A stretch of 64,000 nt of DNA from Brevundimonas sp. SGAir0440 (GTDB taxonomy: Bacteria; Pseudomonadota; Alphaproteobacteria; Caulobacterales; Caulobacteraceae): positions 2,976,001 through 3,040,000 of the forward strand of contig NZ_CP039435.1 in NCBI RefSeq assembly GCF_005484585.1, read 5' to 3'. This document shows positions 1 through 13,452 of this stretch, in pieces. Both the position numbers and the translations under genes were made by a program. Each line of letters opens with the position of its first letter. Positions within the stretch are counted from its first letter, which is position 1. The notes beneath the pieces are model-generated. The model saw only the letters and a list, made by a program, of their open reading frames with translations. It was not told the DNA's origin and did no database searches.

Positions 1-768
1 GCGCAGCGTCTGCTCGCTCATGTCGGTGGTGTTGTATTCGACCCCGCCCACGGCGGCGGAATAGGCGGCCATGTGTTTGGCGGTGGCCAGGACCGCGTCA
101 CGGTCGTCCAGACCCTTTTCACCCTGGAAGCCGCGCACGCGGGCGGCGGCGAGCAGGTTGTTCAGCAGAACGTCCTCGCCTGCGCCCTCGACGTTGCGGC
201 CCCAGCGCTGGTCGCGCGCCACGTCCACCATGGGGGCGTAGGTCTGGTGAACGGCCGACGCCGCCGTCTCGACCGCCGCCGCCCGCGCGGTGCGCCGCGC
301 CAATTCGGTGTCGAAGGCCGCCGCCTCGGCCAGGGGCACCGGGAAGATGGTCGACAGGCCGTGGATCACGTCCGCCGCGAACAGCAGCGGGATCTTCAGC
401 CGGCTCTCCTCCATCGCCACGCGCTGGATGCGACGGCCCGCCTCGGCGCCGATGCCGTTGAACAGGCTGCCGACCTTGCCTTCGCGGATCAGGGCGGTGA
501 CGCGCGCGGGATCGCCCGTGCCGTCCAGCGGGTTCACCGCCGTGGGCATCCAGCGGAACGGATCGGCCAGCAGGTTCAGCTGGCCCGCCTTCTCCTCGAC
601 CGTCATGGCCGCGATCAGATCCTCGATCTTCTGGCGGTGACGGGCGACGGTGCGGGACGCTTGGGCGGAAACAGGCATGGGGAACACTCCGGCGCCCATC
701 AGGGCCAAAAGCCCCAGGCCAGACAAGAAATTTCTACGGGAAGCCGCAGGCTTGAGAGGTCGCGTCAT
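1..768 (-). CDS. bglX: Glycoside hydrolase family 3 beta-glucosidase (BglX-like), 5' part only
   Basis: The gene runs off the left edge of the window, so only about 256 N-terminal residues are seen. The protein starts with a twin-arginine signal (SRRNFLSG, about residues 10-17) followed by a hydrophobic stretch, suggesting folded export to the periplasm by Tat. The mature part carries GH3 N-terminal barrel landmarks: a conserved TVEEKAGQL segment, ADVIHG, RWGRNVEGAGED and KHMAAYSA followed by YNTTDMSEQTLR. Enzymes of this type cleave terminal beta-glucosyl residues from oligosaccharides. The catalytic aspartate region lies beyond the window. The ATG at 768 has a GAAAGGAG-type ribosome site a few bases upstream. 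The family call is firm; the precise substrate is not. Confidence 0.9.
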   Translation of the reverse strand, partial: MTRPLKPAASRRNFLSGLGLLALMGAGVFPMPVSAQASRTVARHRQKIEDLIAAMTVEEKAGQLNLLADPFRWMPTAVNPLDGTGDPARVTALIREGKVGSLFNGIGAEAGRRIQRVAMEESRLKIPLLFAADVIHGLSTIFPVPLAEAAAFDTELARRTARAAAVETAASAVHQTYAPMVDVARDQRWGRNVEGAGEDVLLNNLLAAARVRGFQGEKGLDDRDAVLATAKHMAAYSAAVGGVEYNTTDMSEQTLR

Positions 769-796
769 TTAGGCTGGCGCTCCTTTCGGGGGACAA

Positions 797-830
797 TCGA
801 GCAGCGAAGCGAGAGGCCTAGCCTCTCGGC
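797..830. repeat. Hairpin with a degenerate copy of the GCAGCG-AAGCGA repeat
   Basis: A perfect 8-bp inverted repeat (CGAGAGGC 810-817, GCCTCTCG 821-828) sits in the 140-base gap between the ZIP and GH3 genes, upstream of the GH3 start. The bases just before it (GCAGCGAAGCGA followed by AGGCC) resemble the core of the repeats at 4757-4786 and 21340-21379, but the left outer arm GGCCT is missing. It has no T-run, so termination is uncertain. Confidence 0.45.
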
Positions 831-908
831 CCCGACGGCTTCAACCCCCGCCCGCCATGTAAATCGATGTAACGCCCCGCTGCGCGGTCACGCCGCGTTT
901 CGCCTGCG

Positions 909-1691
909 TCATCCCAGGGCGATGTCCAGGAACATCATTCCGACCAGACCGATCATCAGGCCGATCATGGACCCCTCGCCCTTGGACTTCTCGCGGGTTT
1001 CGGGAATGATCTCGGCGGTGACGACATAGATCATGGCTCCGGCCGCCAGGCCCAGGCCCCACGGCAGGGCGCTGGGCAAGAGATCGACCACGCTGGCGCC
1101 GATCAGGCCGCCGACCGGCTCGACCAGGCCCGAAGCCAGCGCCGCCGCGAACGCCGGCCAGCGGCCGTATCCCAATTTCGCCATCGCCGCCGACACCGCC
1201 AGCCCCTCGGGCATGTTCTGGATGCCGATGCCGAGCGCCGTGGACAGCCCTTGATGCATGTCGCCGCCGCCGAAGCTGACGCCCACCGCCGCGCCCTCGG
1301 GGAAGTTGTGCAGGGTGATGGCGATGATGAACAGCCAGATGCGCCGCGACAGGTCGCGCGATCCCGCCGGCCCGATGGCCAGCATGTCTACCGGCGCGAA
1401 CCGGTTCATCAGTCCGATCACCGTCGCCCCGATCAGCACCGCCGCCCCCATGACGCCGGCCGCCGCCGCCTGGCTGGCCCCGCCCGCCTGCAACACGTCC
1501 ACGCCGGGGATGATCAGCGAGAAGAAGGAGGCCGCCAGCATGACCCCGGCGGCGAATCCCAGCAGGGCGCTCTGGGTCTGCACCCCCGCCTTGCGGAAGA
1601 ACAGCAGCGGCACGGCGCCCACCGCCGTCATCATGCCCGCCGCCAGACTGCCCAGACCGCCTGCGGCGATGGGGGAAAGGGATTCCATCAT
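909..1691 (-). CDS. ZIP family metal (zinc) transporter
   Basis: A 260-residue polytopic inner-membrane protein with about eight hydrophobic segments. It has the two ZIP metal-site motifs: [10 protein letters not shown] in the fourth helix and QNMPEGLAV in the fifth, the arrangement of the GufA-like ZIP branch. Such proteins import zinc or other divalent metals. The frame stays open upstream to about 2015, but that extension overlaps proB on the other strand and is low-complexity, so I place the start at the paired ATGs 1691/1688. No clear Shine-Dalgarno is seen. The gene is divergent from proB with about 65 bases between the starts. Metal specificity cannot be read from the sequence. Confidence 0.85.
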   Translation of the reverse strand: MMESLSPIAAGGLGSLAAGMMTAVGAVPLLFFRKAGVQTQSALLGFAAGVMLAASFFSLIIPGVDVLQAGGASQAAAAGVMGAAVLIGATVIGLMNRFAPVDMLAIGPAGSRDLSRRIWLFIIAITLHNFPEGAAVGVSFGGGDMHQGLSTALGIGIQNMPEGLAVSAAMAKLGYGRWPAFAAALASGLVEPVGGLIGASVVDLLPSALPWGLGLAAGAMIYVVTAEIIPETREKSKGEGSMIGLMIGLVGMMFLDIALG

Positions 1692-1755
1692 CCGTCTGCA
1701 TTGCGGCGAGACACGGCAAGAGACAAGCCCGAACCGTGGCGTTACAGAAAGCTTC

Positions 1756-2913
1756 ATGTCCCAGCGCGCCCCCCTCCCCGTCGGCCCGAACGCTGCGTCG
1801 GCGCTGGGCGCCGCCCGGCGGGTCGTGGTCAAGATCGGATCCTCCCTGCTGATCGACGCGGCCACGCGCCAGCCGACGCGCGCCTGGCTGGCCGCCATCG
1901 CCTCGGACCTGGCGGCGCTGAAGACCGAGGGGCGCGAGGTCATCGTCGTCTCATCCGGCTCGATCGCCCTGGGCCGGGGCCGGCTGCCCGCGTTGGGCGC
2001 ACGGCTGGAGGACAAGCAGGCGGCGGCCTCGGTCGGGCAATCGCTGCTGATGGCGGCCTGGTCAGGGGCGCTGGACCCTCATGGCCTGATCGCGGGCCAG
2101 GTGCTGCTGACGCGCGACGACACCGAACGCCGTCGGCGGTGGCTGAACGCCCGCGCGACCGTCGAGGCCCTGTTGACCCACGGCGTCATCCCCATCGTCA
2201 ACGAGAACGACACGGTGGCGACCGAGGAAATCCGTTACGGCGACAACGACCGGCTGGCGGCGCGCACGGCCCAGTTGGCGCGCGCGGACCTGCTGGTCCT
2301 GCTGTCGGACGTGGACGGCCTGTACACCGCCGATCCGCGCCGTGATCCCAACGCCGTCCACCTGCCTCTGATCAAGACGCTGAGCCCCGACATCCTGGCC
2401 ATGGGCGGGGGCGCCAACGCCGATGCCGGCGTCGGGACAGGCGGCATGGCGACCAAGCTGGCGGCGGCCCAGATCGCGCGCTCGGCGGGTTGCGCCACCA
2501 TCATCGCCTCGGGCCAGACGCTGTCGCCGCTCAGCGCCATCCGCGACGGCGCGCGCGCCACATTGATCGCCGCCCCCGACGGACCGATGGCCGCCTATAA
2601 GCAGTGGATCGCCGGCAGCCTGTCGCCGACGGGGGTCCTGACGCTGGACGCCGGGGCGGTCACGGCGCTGAAGGCGGGCAAGAGCCTGTTGCCGGCCGGG
2701 GTGACGGGCGTGTCCGGCGCTTTCGAAAAGGGCGACTGCGTGCGTCTGATCGACCCGGACGGTCGGGCCGTCGGCGTGGGTCTGGCCGCCTACGCCGCCG
2801 ACGAGGCCGCGCGCCTTTGTGGCCGCCGCTCGGACGAGATCGAGACCCTGCTGGGCTATCGCGGGGCCTCGGTTCTGATCCACCGCGACGACATGGTGCT
2901 GGACGACGGATGA
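1756..2913 (+). CDS. proB: Glutamate 5-kinase
   Basis: A 385-residue protein catalysing the first step of proline synthesis, phosphorylation of L-glutamate by ATP. The amino-acid kinase domain starts at [10 protein letters not shown] and includes [27 protein letters not shown] and LSDVDGLY. The C-terminal PUA domain begins near [13 protein letters not shown]. Length fits the family (E. coli 367). The ATG at 1756 is chosen because homologous sequence begins here; the open frame upstream is antisense to the ZIP gene. The stop overlaps the proA start (ATGA), indicating translational coupling. Proline feedback is expected for the family. Confidence 0.95.
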   Translation: MSQRAPLPVGPNAASALGAARRVVVKIGSSLLIDAATRQPTRAWLAAIASDLAALKTEGREVIVVSSGSIALGRGRLPALGARLEDKQAAASVGQSLLMAAWSGALDPHGLIAGQVLLTRDDTERRRRWLNARATVEALLTHGVIPIVNENDTVATEEIRYGDNDRLAARTAQLARADLLVLLSDVDGLYTADPRRDPNAVHLPLIKTLSPDILAMGGGANADAGVGTGGMATKLAAAQIARSAGCATIIASGQTLSPLSAIRDGARATLIAAPDGPMAAYKQWIAGSLSPTGVLTLDAGAVTALKAGKSLLPAGVTGVSGAFEKGDCVRLIDPDGRAVGVGLAAYAADEAARLCGRRSDEIETLLGYRGASVLIHRDDMVLDDG

Positions 2914-4172
2914 CCGACCTGAAGACCCGTATGTTCGATCTGGGCCAGCGCGCCCGCACCGCCGCCGCCGCCCTGCGTGAAGCTCCCGCCGCCGCCCGCA
3001 CCCGCGCGCTGGAAATCCTGTCCGCAAAACTGACGAGGGCCGAACCCGACATCCTCGCCGCCAACGCCCGCGATGTGGAGGCCGCCCGCGTGAACGGCAT
3101 GACCGAGGCCCTGATCGACCGGCTGTCGTTGAGCCCCGCCCGTATCGCCGGCATGGCCGAGGCGGTGGCGACCATCACCGCCGTGCCCGATCCACTGGGC
3201 GTCGAGACCGAACGCTGGACCCCCGCCAACGGACTGGACATCGCCCGCGTCCGCACCCCCATCGGCGTGCTGGGCGTCATCTACGAGAGCCGCCCCAACG
3301 TCACCGCCGACGCCGCCGCCCTGTGCATCCGCTCGGGCAATGCCGCCATCCTGCGCTGCGGTTCGGACTGTCTGCATTCGTCCCTGGCCATCGCCGCCCT
3401 GATCGCGGAAAGCCTGGCCGAGGCCAGCCTGCCCGCCGACGCGATCCAGTTGGTGGACACCCCCGACCGTGAGGCCGTGGGCCTGATGCTGACCGGGCTG
3501 GAAGGGACGATCGACGTCATCGTGCCGCGCGGCGGCAAGAGCCTGGTCGCCCGCGTCCAAGCCGAGGCGCGAACGGCCGTGCTCAGCCACCTGGAAGGCC
3601 TGAACCACACCTATCTGCATGAGGCAGCGGATCTGGAGACCGCCCGCGCCATCGTTCTGAACGCCAAGATGCGCCGCGTCTCGGTCTGCGGCGCGACCGA
3701 AACCCTGCTGGTGGACCGGGCGGCGGCCCAGCGCCTGCTGCCCCCCGTCGCCGCCGACCTGATCGCCGCCGGTTGCGAACTGCGCGGCGACGCCGACGCC
3801 CGCGCCCTGGTCCCCGTCATGACGCCCGCGACCGAGGCCGACTGGACCACCGAATATCTGGCCCCCATCCTCGCCGTCCGCGTCGTCGAGGATCTGGATG
3901 CCGCGACCGACCACATCGCCCGCTACGGCTCGGGCCATACCGAGGCCATCGTCACCACCGACGCCCAGGCCGCCGAACGGTTCGCCGCCAAGGTCGACAG
4001 CGCCATCGTCCTGATCAACGCCTCGACCCAGTTCGCCGACGGCGGCGAGTTCGGCTTCGGCGGCGAAATCGGCATCTCCACCAACCGCCTCCACGCGCGC
4101 GGCCCGGTCGGGGCGGAGCAGCTGACCACCTACAAATACGTGGTGCGCGGCCAAGGCCAGATCAGGCCCTGA
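2910..4172 (+). CDS. proA: Gamma-glutamyl phosphate reductase
   Basis: A 420-residue aldehyde-dehydrogenase-fold enzyme that uses NADPH to reduce gamma-glutamyl phosphate to glutamate semialdehyde, the second proline step. Family landmarks are [32 protein letters not shown], the catalytic-cysteine segment [13 protein letters not shown] and the C-terminal [19 protein letters not shown]. The loop usually reading ILRGGSEA or similar reads ILRCGSDCL here, a small local variant. The start overlaps the proB stop by four bases, so the two enzymes are made from one transcript. Confidence 0.96.
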   Translation: MTDLKTRMFDLGQRARTAAAALREAPAAARTRALEILSAKLTRAEPDILAANARDVEAARVNGMTEALIDRLSLSPARIAGMAEAVATITAVPDPLGVETERWTPANGLDIARVRTPIGVLGVIYESRPNVTADAAALCIRSGNAAILRCGSDCLHSSLAIAALIAESLAEASLPADAIQLVDTPDREAVGLMLTGLEGTIDVIVPRGGKSLVARVQAEARTAVLSHLEGLNHTYLHEAADLETARAIVLNAKMRRVSVCGATETLLVDRAAAQRLLPPVAADLIAAGCELRGDADARALVPVMTPATEADWTTEYLAPILAVRVVEDLDAATDHIARYGSGHTEAIVTTDAQAAERFAAKVDSAIVLINASTQFADGGEFGFGGEIGISTNRLHARGPVGAEQLTTYKYVVRGQGQIRP

Positions 4173-4173
4173 C

Positions 4174-4208
4174 TTGCCGCCGGTAAGGAAATTCCTTACT
4201 CTAAAGCC
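4174..4208 (+). promoter_or_regulatory. Predicted mazEF promoter with palindromic operator
   Basis: TTGCCG (4174-4179) and TACTCT (4197-4202) are separated by exactly 17 bases and resemble -35 and -10 boxes. The spacer and start of the -10 hold a palindrome with perfect 8-bp arms, GTAAGGAA-A-TTCCTTAC (4183-4199). The antitoxin ATG at 4209 lies six bases after the -10, where transcription would start, so the mRNA is probably leaderless. AbrB-type antitoxins commonly bind such palindromes to repress their own operon. This is a prediction from sequence only. Confidence 0.6.
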
Positions 4209-4424
4209 ATGATCAAGAGCCGCCTGACATCGAAGGCCCAGACCACCATTCCTCAGGCCGTGCGCGCCGCTCTGAGCCTGCAGGACGGCGATGAGCTGCA
4301 ATACGACCTGGACGGCGACCGAGTGATCCTGCGCAAGGCCCGCAGGGCGTCGGCCGAAGACCCCTTCGCGGCGTTCGACGAATGGGACAGCGACGCGGAC
4401 CGCAAGGCCTATGCCGGACTTTAG
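4209..4424 (+). CDS. AbrB/MazE-type antitoxin
   Basis: A 71-residue protein with a swapped-hairpin AbrB/SpoVT DNA-binding domain: KSRLTSKAQTTIP, then an LQDGDELQYDLDGDRVILRKA strand pattern, at residues 3-45. The acidic C-terminal tail (DPFAAFDEWDSDADRKAY) is the likely toxin-wrapping segment. It overlaps the downstream MazF-like gene by 14 bases, the usual antitoxin-first order of type II modules. There is no Shine-Dalgarno before the ATG, which agrees with the predicted leaderless transcript. The cognate toxin is inferred from adjacency. Confidence 0.85.
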   Translation: MIKSRLTSKAQTTIPQAVRAALSLQDGDELQYDLDGDRVILRKARRASAEDPFAAFDEWDSDADRKAYAGL

Positions 4425-4746
4425 GCGCGGCGACGTCGTCCGCGTCCCCTTCCCTTACACCGACCGCAGCACCCGACAGCATCGTCCGGCCCTGGTCGTG
4501 TCCGATGGCCCGCTTGGCGATGGCGACAGGCTGTTGTGGGTCGTAATGATCACCAGCGCCGACAACCGGTCTTGGGCCGACGATGTGTCATTGGCGGAAA
4601 CCTACGCCGACGCCGGATTGCCCGCGCCCTCCGTCATTCGAGCCGCCAAAATCGCGACAATCGACGTCGCCGTTGCGACCCGTCTTGGACGCGTCGACGA
4701 CGAGCGGTTGGCGCGGACGATGCAAGCCATCCGCGCCAACCTCTGA
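4411..4746 (+). CDS. MazF/PemK-family toxin (predicted endoribonuclease)
   Basis: A 111-residue protein of the PemK/MazF fold. It opens with FRRGDVVRVPFPYTD, followed by QHRPALVVS, the conserved N-terminal barrel of the family, and a C-terminal helix (DDERLARTMQAIRAN). MazF toxins cut mRNA at short specific sequences and are neutralised by the antitoxin encoded just upstream. The 14-base overlap implies coupled translation. It lies between proA and the glucose dehydrogenase without integrase or repeats that would mark a recent island. The cleavage sequence cannot be predicted. Confidence 0.83.
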   Translation: MPDFRRGDVVRVPFPYTDRSTRQHRPALVVSDGPLGDGDRLLWVVMITSADNRSWADDVSLAETYADAGLPAPSVIRAAKIATIDVAVATRLGRVDDERLARTMQAIRANL

Positions 4747-4756
4747 CGTCCAATTC

Positions 4757-4786
4757 GGCCTCAAGCAGCGCGAAGCGCGATAGGCC
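4757..4786. repeat. Structured intergenic repeat, copy 1 (GGCCT-CAAGCA-stem-GAT-AGGCC)
   Basis: Outer arms GGCCT (4757-4761) and AGGCC (4782-4786) enclose the fixed internal segments CAAGCA and GAT and a variable inner stem, here GCGC-GAA-GCGC. The same architecture with a different inner stem occurs at 21340-21379. It lies in the 52-base convergent gap between the toxin gene and the glucose dehydrogenase. Confidence 0.6.
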
Positions 4787-4796
4787 CGGCGAGAGA

Positions 4797-4828
4797 GCCT
4801 ATGCTTTGCCCTTGGGCAAAGCATAGGC
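4797..4828. terminator. Perfect 15-bp hairpin spanning the glucose dehydrogenase stop codon
   Basis: GCCTATGCTTTGCCC (4797-4811), a 2-base spacer, then GGGCAAAGCATAGGC (4814-4828). The hairpin includes the last codons and the TAG stop of the dehydrogenase on the minus strand and faces the toxin gene on the plus strand. It may act as a bidirectional terminator or protect mRNA 3' ends. There is no T-run, so an intrinsic-terminator call is tentative. Confidence 0.5.
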
Positions 4829-7213
4829 GATCACGTAATCGCCCTCAGGCGTTTCCATGAAGTGATGGCCCGCCGCCACGATCACCAGATACTGGCGGCC
4901 GTTCTGCTCATAGATCATCGGGTTGGCCTGACCGCCGGCGGGCAGGACATCGGACCAGACGGTCTTGCCCGTCTCGATATCGATGGCGCGGATCAGGTCG
5001 TCGGTCGCGGCGGCGATAAAGATCAGGCCGCCCGCCGTGACCACCGAGCCGCCGTTGTTCGGCGTGCCGATCTCCAGCGGCAGCATCGAGGGGATGCCGA
5101 ACGGCCCGTTCTTGCGCGCCGTGCCGAATGGACGGTCCCACAGGGTCTTGCCGCTTTGCACGTCGATGGCCCGGATGCCGCCGTACGGAGGCTCCTTGCA
5201 CAGCAGGCCGGTGAAGGGCATCCGCCAGCCGGCGTTGACGTCGATCGCATAGGGCACGCCCATCTGCGGATCGCCCGCGCCCTCGGCCTTGGCGCCCTCG
5301 CCGTTCGTCTCGGCCTGATAGCGAGGGTCGTCGCGGGGGAACCAGCCCCGCTTGTTCGCCTCGGCGCGCGGCACCAGACGGTTGTAGTTGGGCATGTCGT
5401 TATAGTTGGCGATGATCACGCCGCGACGCGGATCCAGCGCCACGCTGCCCCAGTCCGAACCGCCGTTGTAGCCCGGATATTCGATGAAGCGACGGTCGGC
5501 GGTCGGGGGCGTGAACTGGCCCTGATATGACGCCTTCTTGAACTGGATGCGGCAGATCATCTGATCGATCGGCGACATGCCCCACATATCGACTTCGCGC
5601 AGATCGGGCTTGGCTAGGGTGTTGAACAGCGAATACGGCTGGGTCGCCGCGCGTTGGGCCGGTTCGACGCCGCCGCGCGGGGCCGGACGATCCTGAACGC
5701 CGTGCAGGGGCTGGCCCGTGCGGCGATCCAGCACGAAGATTTCGCCGCGCTTGGACGGCAGGATCACCGCCGGCGTCACGCCCCCTGCGGTCGGCATGTC
5801 GACCAGCGTCACCTGTGAACCCAGGTCATAGTCCCAGACGTCGCGGCGCACGGTCTGATAGCTCCAGCGCGGCTTACCCGTCGTGACGTCCAGCGCAACC
5901 AGGGCGCTGGAATACTGGTTCTCCTGAGGCCGGCGCAGCGACGAATAGTAGTCGGCGGCCGAGTTGCCCATCGGCAGATAGACCAGGCCCAGGGCTTCGT
6001 CGCCCGTCGCCGTCGTCCACATGTTCGGCGTGCCCGGCGTATAGGTCTGGCCCGCCGGCGGGGCGGTGGTGATGTCGGGACGCATCATGTCCCAGGCGAA
6101 GCGCAGCTGACCCGTGACGACGTCATAGCCCTGGATCACGCCCGAGGCGTTCCAGCGTTTCTGGCCGTCCAGCACCTGATGGCCCGTGACGATGACGCCG
6201 CGCACGACGACGGGCGGCGAGGTGATCGACACCATGCCGGGATAGGGATTGCCCATCCCCTCCTTGATGCTGACGGCGCCGTTGGTTCCGAAGGCGGGAC
6301 AAGGCACGCCGGTGCGCGCATCGACCGCGATGATGCGCCCGTCCAGCGTGCCTTCGATGATGCGCGTCGCGCAGGGCTGAGCCTGATCGACGTTGGGCGC
6401 GGCGTAATAGGTCACGCCCCGGCAGGCGGCGGTGTAGGGGATCTGCTCGTCCGCCACCTTGGGATCATAGGCCCACTTCTGCCGGCCGGTGTTTGCGTCG
6501 AGGGCGAACATCTTGTTGCGACCCGAGCAGAGATAGACGGTGTCGGCGATCTTCAGCGGCGTGGTCTCGGCGCCGAACCGTTCGCCGGGCAGGTCGCCGG
6601 TGCGGAAGGTCCAGGCGCGCTCCAACTGGCCGACGTTGGTCTTGTTGATCTGGTTCAGCGGCGAATAGCGCTGGGCCGCATCCGAGCCGCCATAGGCGGG
6701 CCAATCCATGCCGGCCTTGATCAGGGCGGGGTCGCCGAACGGTCCGCGCGCGCCGGGCACTGGGCTGTCGACGCCGGGCGTGTTGATCTGACCGACCACC
6801 AGGCCGAACACGATCGTCAGCGCCGCCAGCCCGAGCGCGCCGAAGCCCGCCGTCTTGCCGCCGCCGCGCGACCGCAGCACCGGCAGCGTCGCCAGCACCA
6901 GGAACATCAGCACCAGCGGCCCGACCAGGCGTGGGATCATGGCCCAGCCGTTCAGGCCCTTCTCCCACAGCGCCCAGATCACCGTGGCGACGAAGACTGC
7001 TCCATAGAGCCAGGCTCCGCGCACGTCGCGCCAGACAAGCAGAAGGCCCGACACGATCAGCCCCAGGCCTGCAATCAGATAATACCAGGAGCCGCCCAGC
7101 ATCGCGAGCTGAACGCCGCCGACCGTCAGCACCAGACCGATCACGGCCAGCAGCACCCCGAGCAGCAAGGTCAGCCATCCCCCAAGGCCGGTCGGGGTTG
7201 TCCATCGGGGCAT
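4799..7213 (-). CDS. gcd: Membrane-bound quinoprotein (PQQ) glucose dehydrogenase
   Basis: An 804-residue enzyme, close to E. coli Gcd (796). The first ~150 residues hold five hydrophobic segments. The rest is a periplasmic PQQ beta-propeller with characteristic stretches (DWPAYGGSDAAQRYSPL, CSGRNKMFALDANTG, VWDYDLGSQ, NNGGSVVTAGGLIF). It oxidises glucose to gluconolactone in the periplasm and passes electrons to ubiquinone. An in-frame extension reaches 7333, but the membrane domain begins at MPRWTT, so ATG 7213 is taken, with AGAGAGTG upstream. No PQQ biosynthesis gene occurs in the window, so cofactor supply must come from elsewhere. Substrate could be another sugar or polyol. Confidence 0.88.
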   Translation of the reverse strand: MPRWTTPTGLGGWLTLLLGVLLAVIGLVLTVGGVQLAMLGGSWYYLIAGLGLIVSGLLLVWRDVRGAWLYGAVFVATVIWALWEKGLNGWAMIPRLVGPLVLMFLVLATLPVLRSRGGGKTAGFGALGLAALTIVFGLVVGQINTPGVDSPVPGARGPFGDPALIKAGMDWPAYGGSDAAQRYSPLNQINKTNVGQLERAWTFRTGDLPGERFGAETTPLKIADTVYLCSGRNKMFALDANTGRQKWAYDPKVADEQIPYTAACRGVTYYAAPNVDQAQPCATRIIEGTLDGRIIAVDARTGVPCPAFGTNGAVSIKEGMGNPYPGMVSITSPPVVVRGVIVTGHQVLDGQKRWNASGVIQGYDVVTGQLRFAWDMMRPDITTAPPAGQTYTPGTPNMWTTATGDEALGLVYLPMGNSAADYYSSLRRPQENQYSSALVALDVTTGKPRWSYQTVRRDVWDYDLGSQVTLVDMPTAGGVTPAVILPSKRGEIFVLDRRTGQPLHGVQDRPAPRGGVEPAQRAATQPYSLFNTLAKPDLREVDMWGMSPIDQMICRIQFKKASYQGQFTPPTADRRFIEYPGYNGGSDWGSVALDPRRGVIIANYNDMPNYNRLVPRAEANKRGWFPRDDPRYQAETNGEGAKAEGAGDPQMGVPYAIDVNAGWRMPFTGLLCKEPPYGGIRAIDVQSGKTLWDRPFGTARKNGPFGIPSMLPLEIGTPNNGGSVVTAGGLIFIAAATDDLIRAIDIETGKTVWSDVLPAGGQANPMIYEQNGRQYLVIVAAGHHFMETPEGDYVIAYALPKGKA

Positions 7214-7336
7214 GGGCGCACTCTCTGTAGTCGGCTGAAATCCGTCTTTCGAACGCCTCGAGGCCGCGCCGGTTCCTATTGTCGCACCCCTGGAACAAAA
7301 TCCTGTTGCGGCGCAAACGTCCACCATCGGCAACTT

Positions 7337-7366
7337 TTGACGACGAAACGCGTCCGATTGGATGAT
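7337..7366 (+). promoter_or_regulatory. Possible gltDB promoter in an A+T-rich gap
   Basis: The 232-base gap between the gcd and gltD starts becomes notably A+T-rich at 7330-7420. TTGACG (7337-7342) resembles a -35 box, with weak -10 candidates (GATGAT or similar) about 17-19 bases on. Nothing else is recognised in the gap; no sigma-54 GG/GC element is evident. Confidence 0.25.
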
Positions 7367-7445
7367 TTATTCTTTTTGTTTCGCTGAGAACACCGCGCGG
7401 CAATAATATTTGCCTCTAACGCGTCGTTTGCGGCATATGCGAGAT

Positions 7446-8869
7446 ATGCATAAGACCCTGAAGCAAGGCGGGACATTCGTCGTCGAACCTCGCCGCCTGT
7501 CCAAGGCCTCAGCCGAACTGCGCGCGCGCGGTTTCGGCGAGATCACGATTCCGCCCTCGACCGAGACGGCCGAGAAACAGGCGTCGCGCTGCACCGACTG
7601 CGGCGTGCCCTTCTGCCAGAACGCCTGCCCGCTTCAGAACAACATCCCCGACTGGCTGCGCCTGTCGGCCGAGAACGAGCCGCGCGAGGCCTGGCGCGTC
7701 GCGTCCCTGACCTCGACCATGCCCGAAATCTGCGGCCGCATCTGCCCGCAGGACCGGCTGTGCGAGGGGTCGTGCACCTTGAACCAGTCCGGCTGGGACG
7801 CCGTGACCATCGGCTCGGTCGAGGCCTGGCTGGGCGATCAGGCCTTCGCCAACGGCTGGGTCGAGCCGATCCGCCCGGCGGCCGAACGCGGCGAAACCGT
7901 GGGAATCGTCGGCGCCGGCCCGGCCGGTCTGGCCGCCGCCGACCGCCTGCGCTGCGAGGGCTATCAGGTGACGATCTATGACCGCCACGACCGCGCCGGC
8001 GGGCTGCTGATCTACGGCATCCCCGGGTTCAAGCTGGAGAAGCACGTCGTCCAGCGCCGCGTGGACCGGCTGATCGACGGCGGCGTCCAGTTCGTGCTGG
8101 GCTGCGAGGTCGGCAAGGACGTGACCCTGACCGAGCTGCGCGAGCGCCACGACGTGGTCCTGTTGGCGATGGGCGTCTATCAGCCGCGCCTCCTGTCCGC
8201 GCCCGGTCGCGGGCCGGATTCGACCGTCGCCGCCCTGTCCTATCTGACCCATCAGAACCGCCGCGACCTGGGCGACGCCGAACAGGACGGCTGGCACGAG
8301 GCGCGCGGCAAACGGGTCGTCGTGATCGGCGGCGGCGACACCGCCATGGACTGCGTCCGCACCGCCGTGCGGCAAGGCGCGGCCAGCGTCACCTGCCTGT
8401 ATCGTCGTGACCGCGACAACATGCCGGGCTCGGCCCGCGAAGTCGTCAACGCCGAGGAAGAAGGCGTCGTTTTCGAATGGCTGGCCGCGCCAAAGGCCCT
8501 GCTGTCGCAAGGCGACCAGGTCACGGGCGTGCGCGCCGCGCGCATGCAGTTGACGGAAGCCCTGCCCGGCCAGCGTCGCGACATCGTGCCGGTGCCCGGC
8601 GCCGACTTCGACGTGCCGGCCGATATCGTCATCGAGGCGCTGGGCTTCACGCCCGAGCCATTCGCGGCGCACGAGCCGAACCTGCGCCTGCGCGACGACG
8701 GCACGATCAAGGTCGGCTCTGTCAGCTTCGCCACCAGCCTGCCCGGCGTCTTCGCCGCCGGCGACGCGGTGCGCGGCGCCTCGCTGGTCGTCTGGGCCGT
8801 CCGCGAAGGCCAGGACGCTGCCGCCGAGATCGACCGCTACTTCAAGACCCGCACCGAGGAGGTCGCGGC

Positions 8870-8873
<4 letters not shown>
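7446..8873 (+). CDS. gltD: Glutamate synthase small subunit
   Basis: A ~475-residue FAD/iron-sulfur subunit that feeds NADPH electrons to GltB. N-terminal cysteine clusters (CTDCGVPFCQNACP and CGRICPQDRLCEGSC) bind 4Fe-4S centres. Two Rossmann motifs follow, GIVGAGPAGLAAA for FAD and VVVIGGGDTAMD for NADPH, and the C-terminus has FAAGDAVRGASLVVWA. In-frame starts exist at 7410 (TTG), 7437 and 7446 (ATG), none with a clear ribosome site; 7446 fits family length best. It overlaps gltB by four bases (ATGA). The order is gltD then gltB. Confidence 0.93.
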
Positions 8874-13423
<4,550 letters not shown>

Positions 13424-13452
13424 CACCGAACCGCCTGCCTTAGAAAGCCGCC

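Noticed and set aside
73-1029. A 318-codon plus-strand open frame over the GH3 and ZIP genes.
   Set aside because: The minus strand encodes conserved GH3 and ZIP motifs here; the plus-strand translation is a low-complexity shadow.
7214-7333. In-frame 40-residue extension of the glucose dehydrogenase.
   Set aside because: The extension is not hydrophobic and lacks conservation; the family membrane domain begins at ATG 7213.
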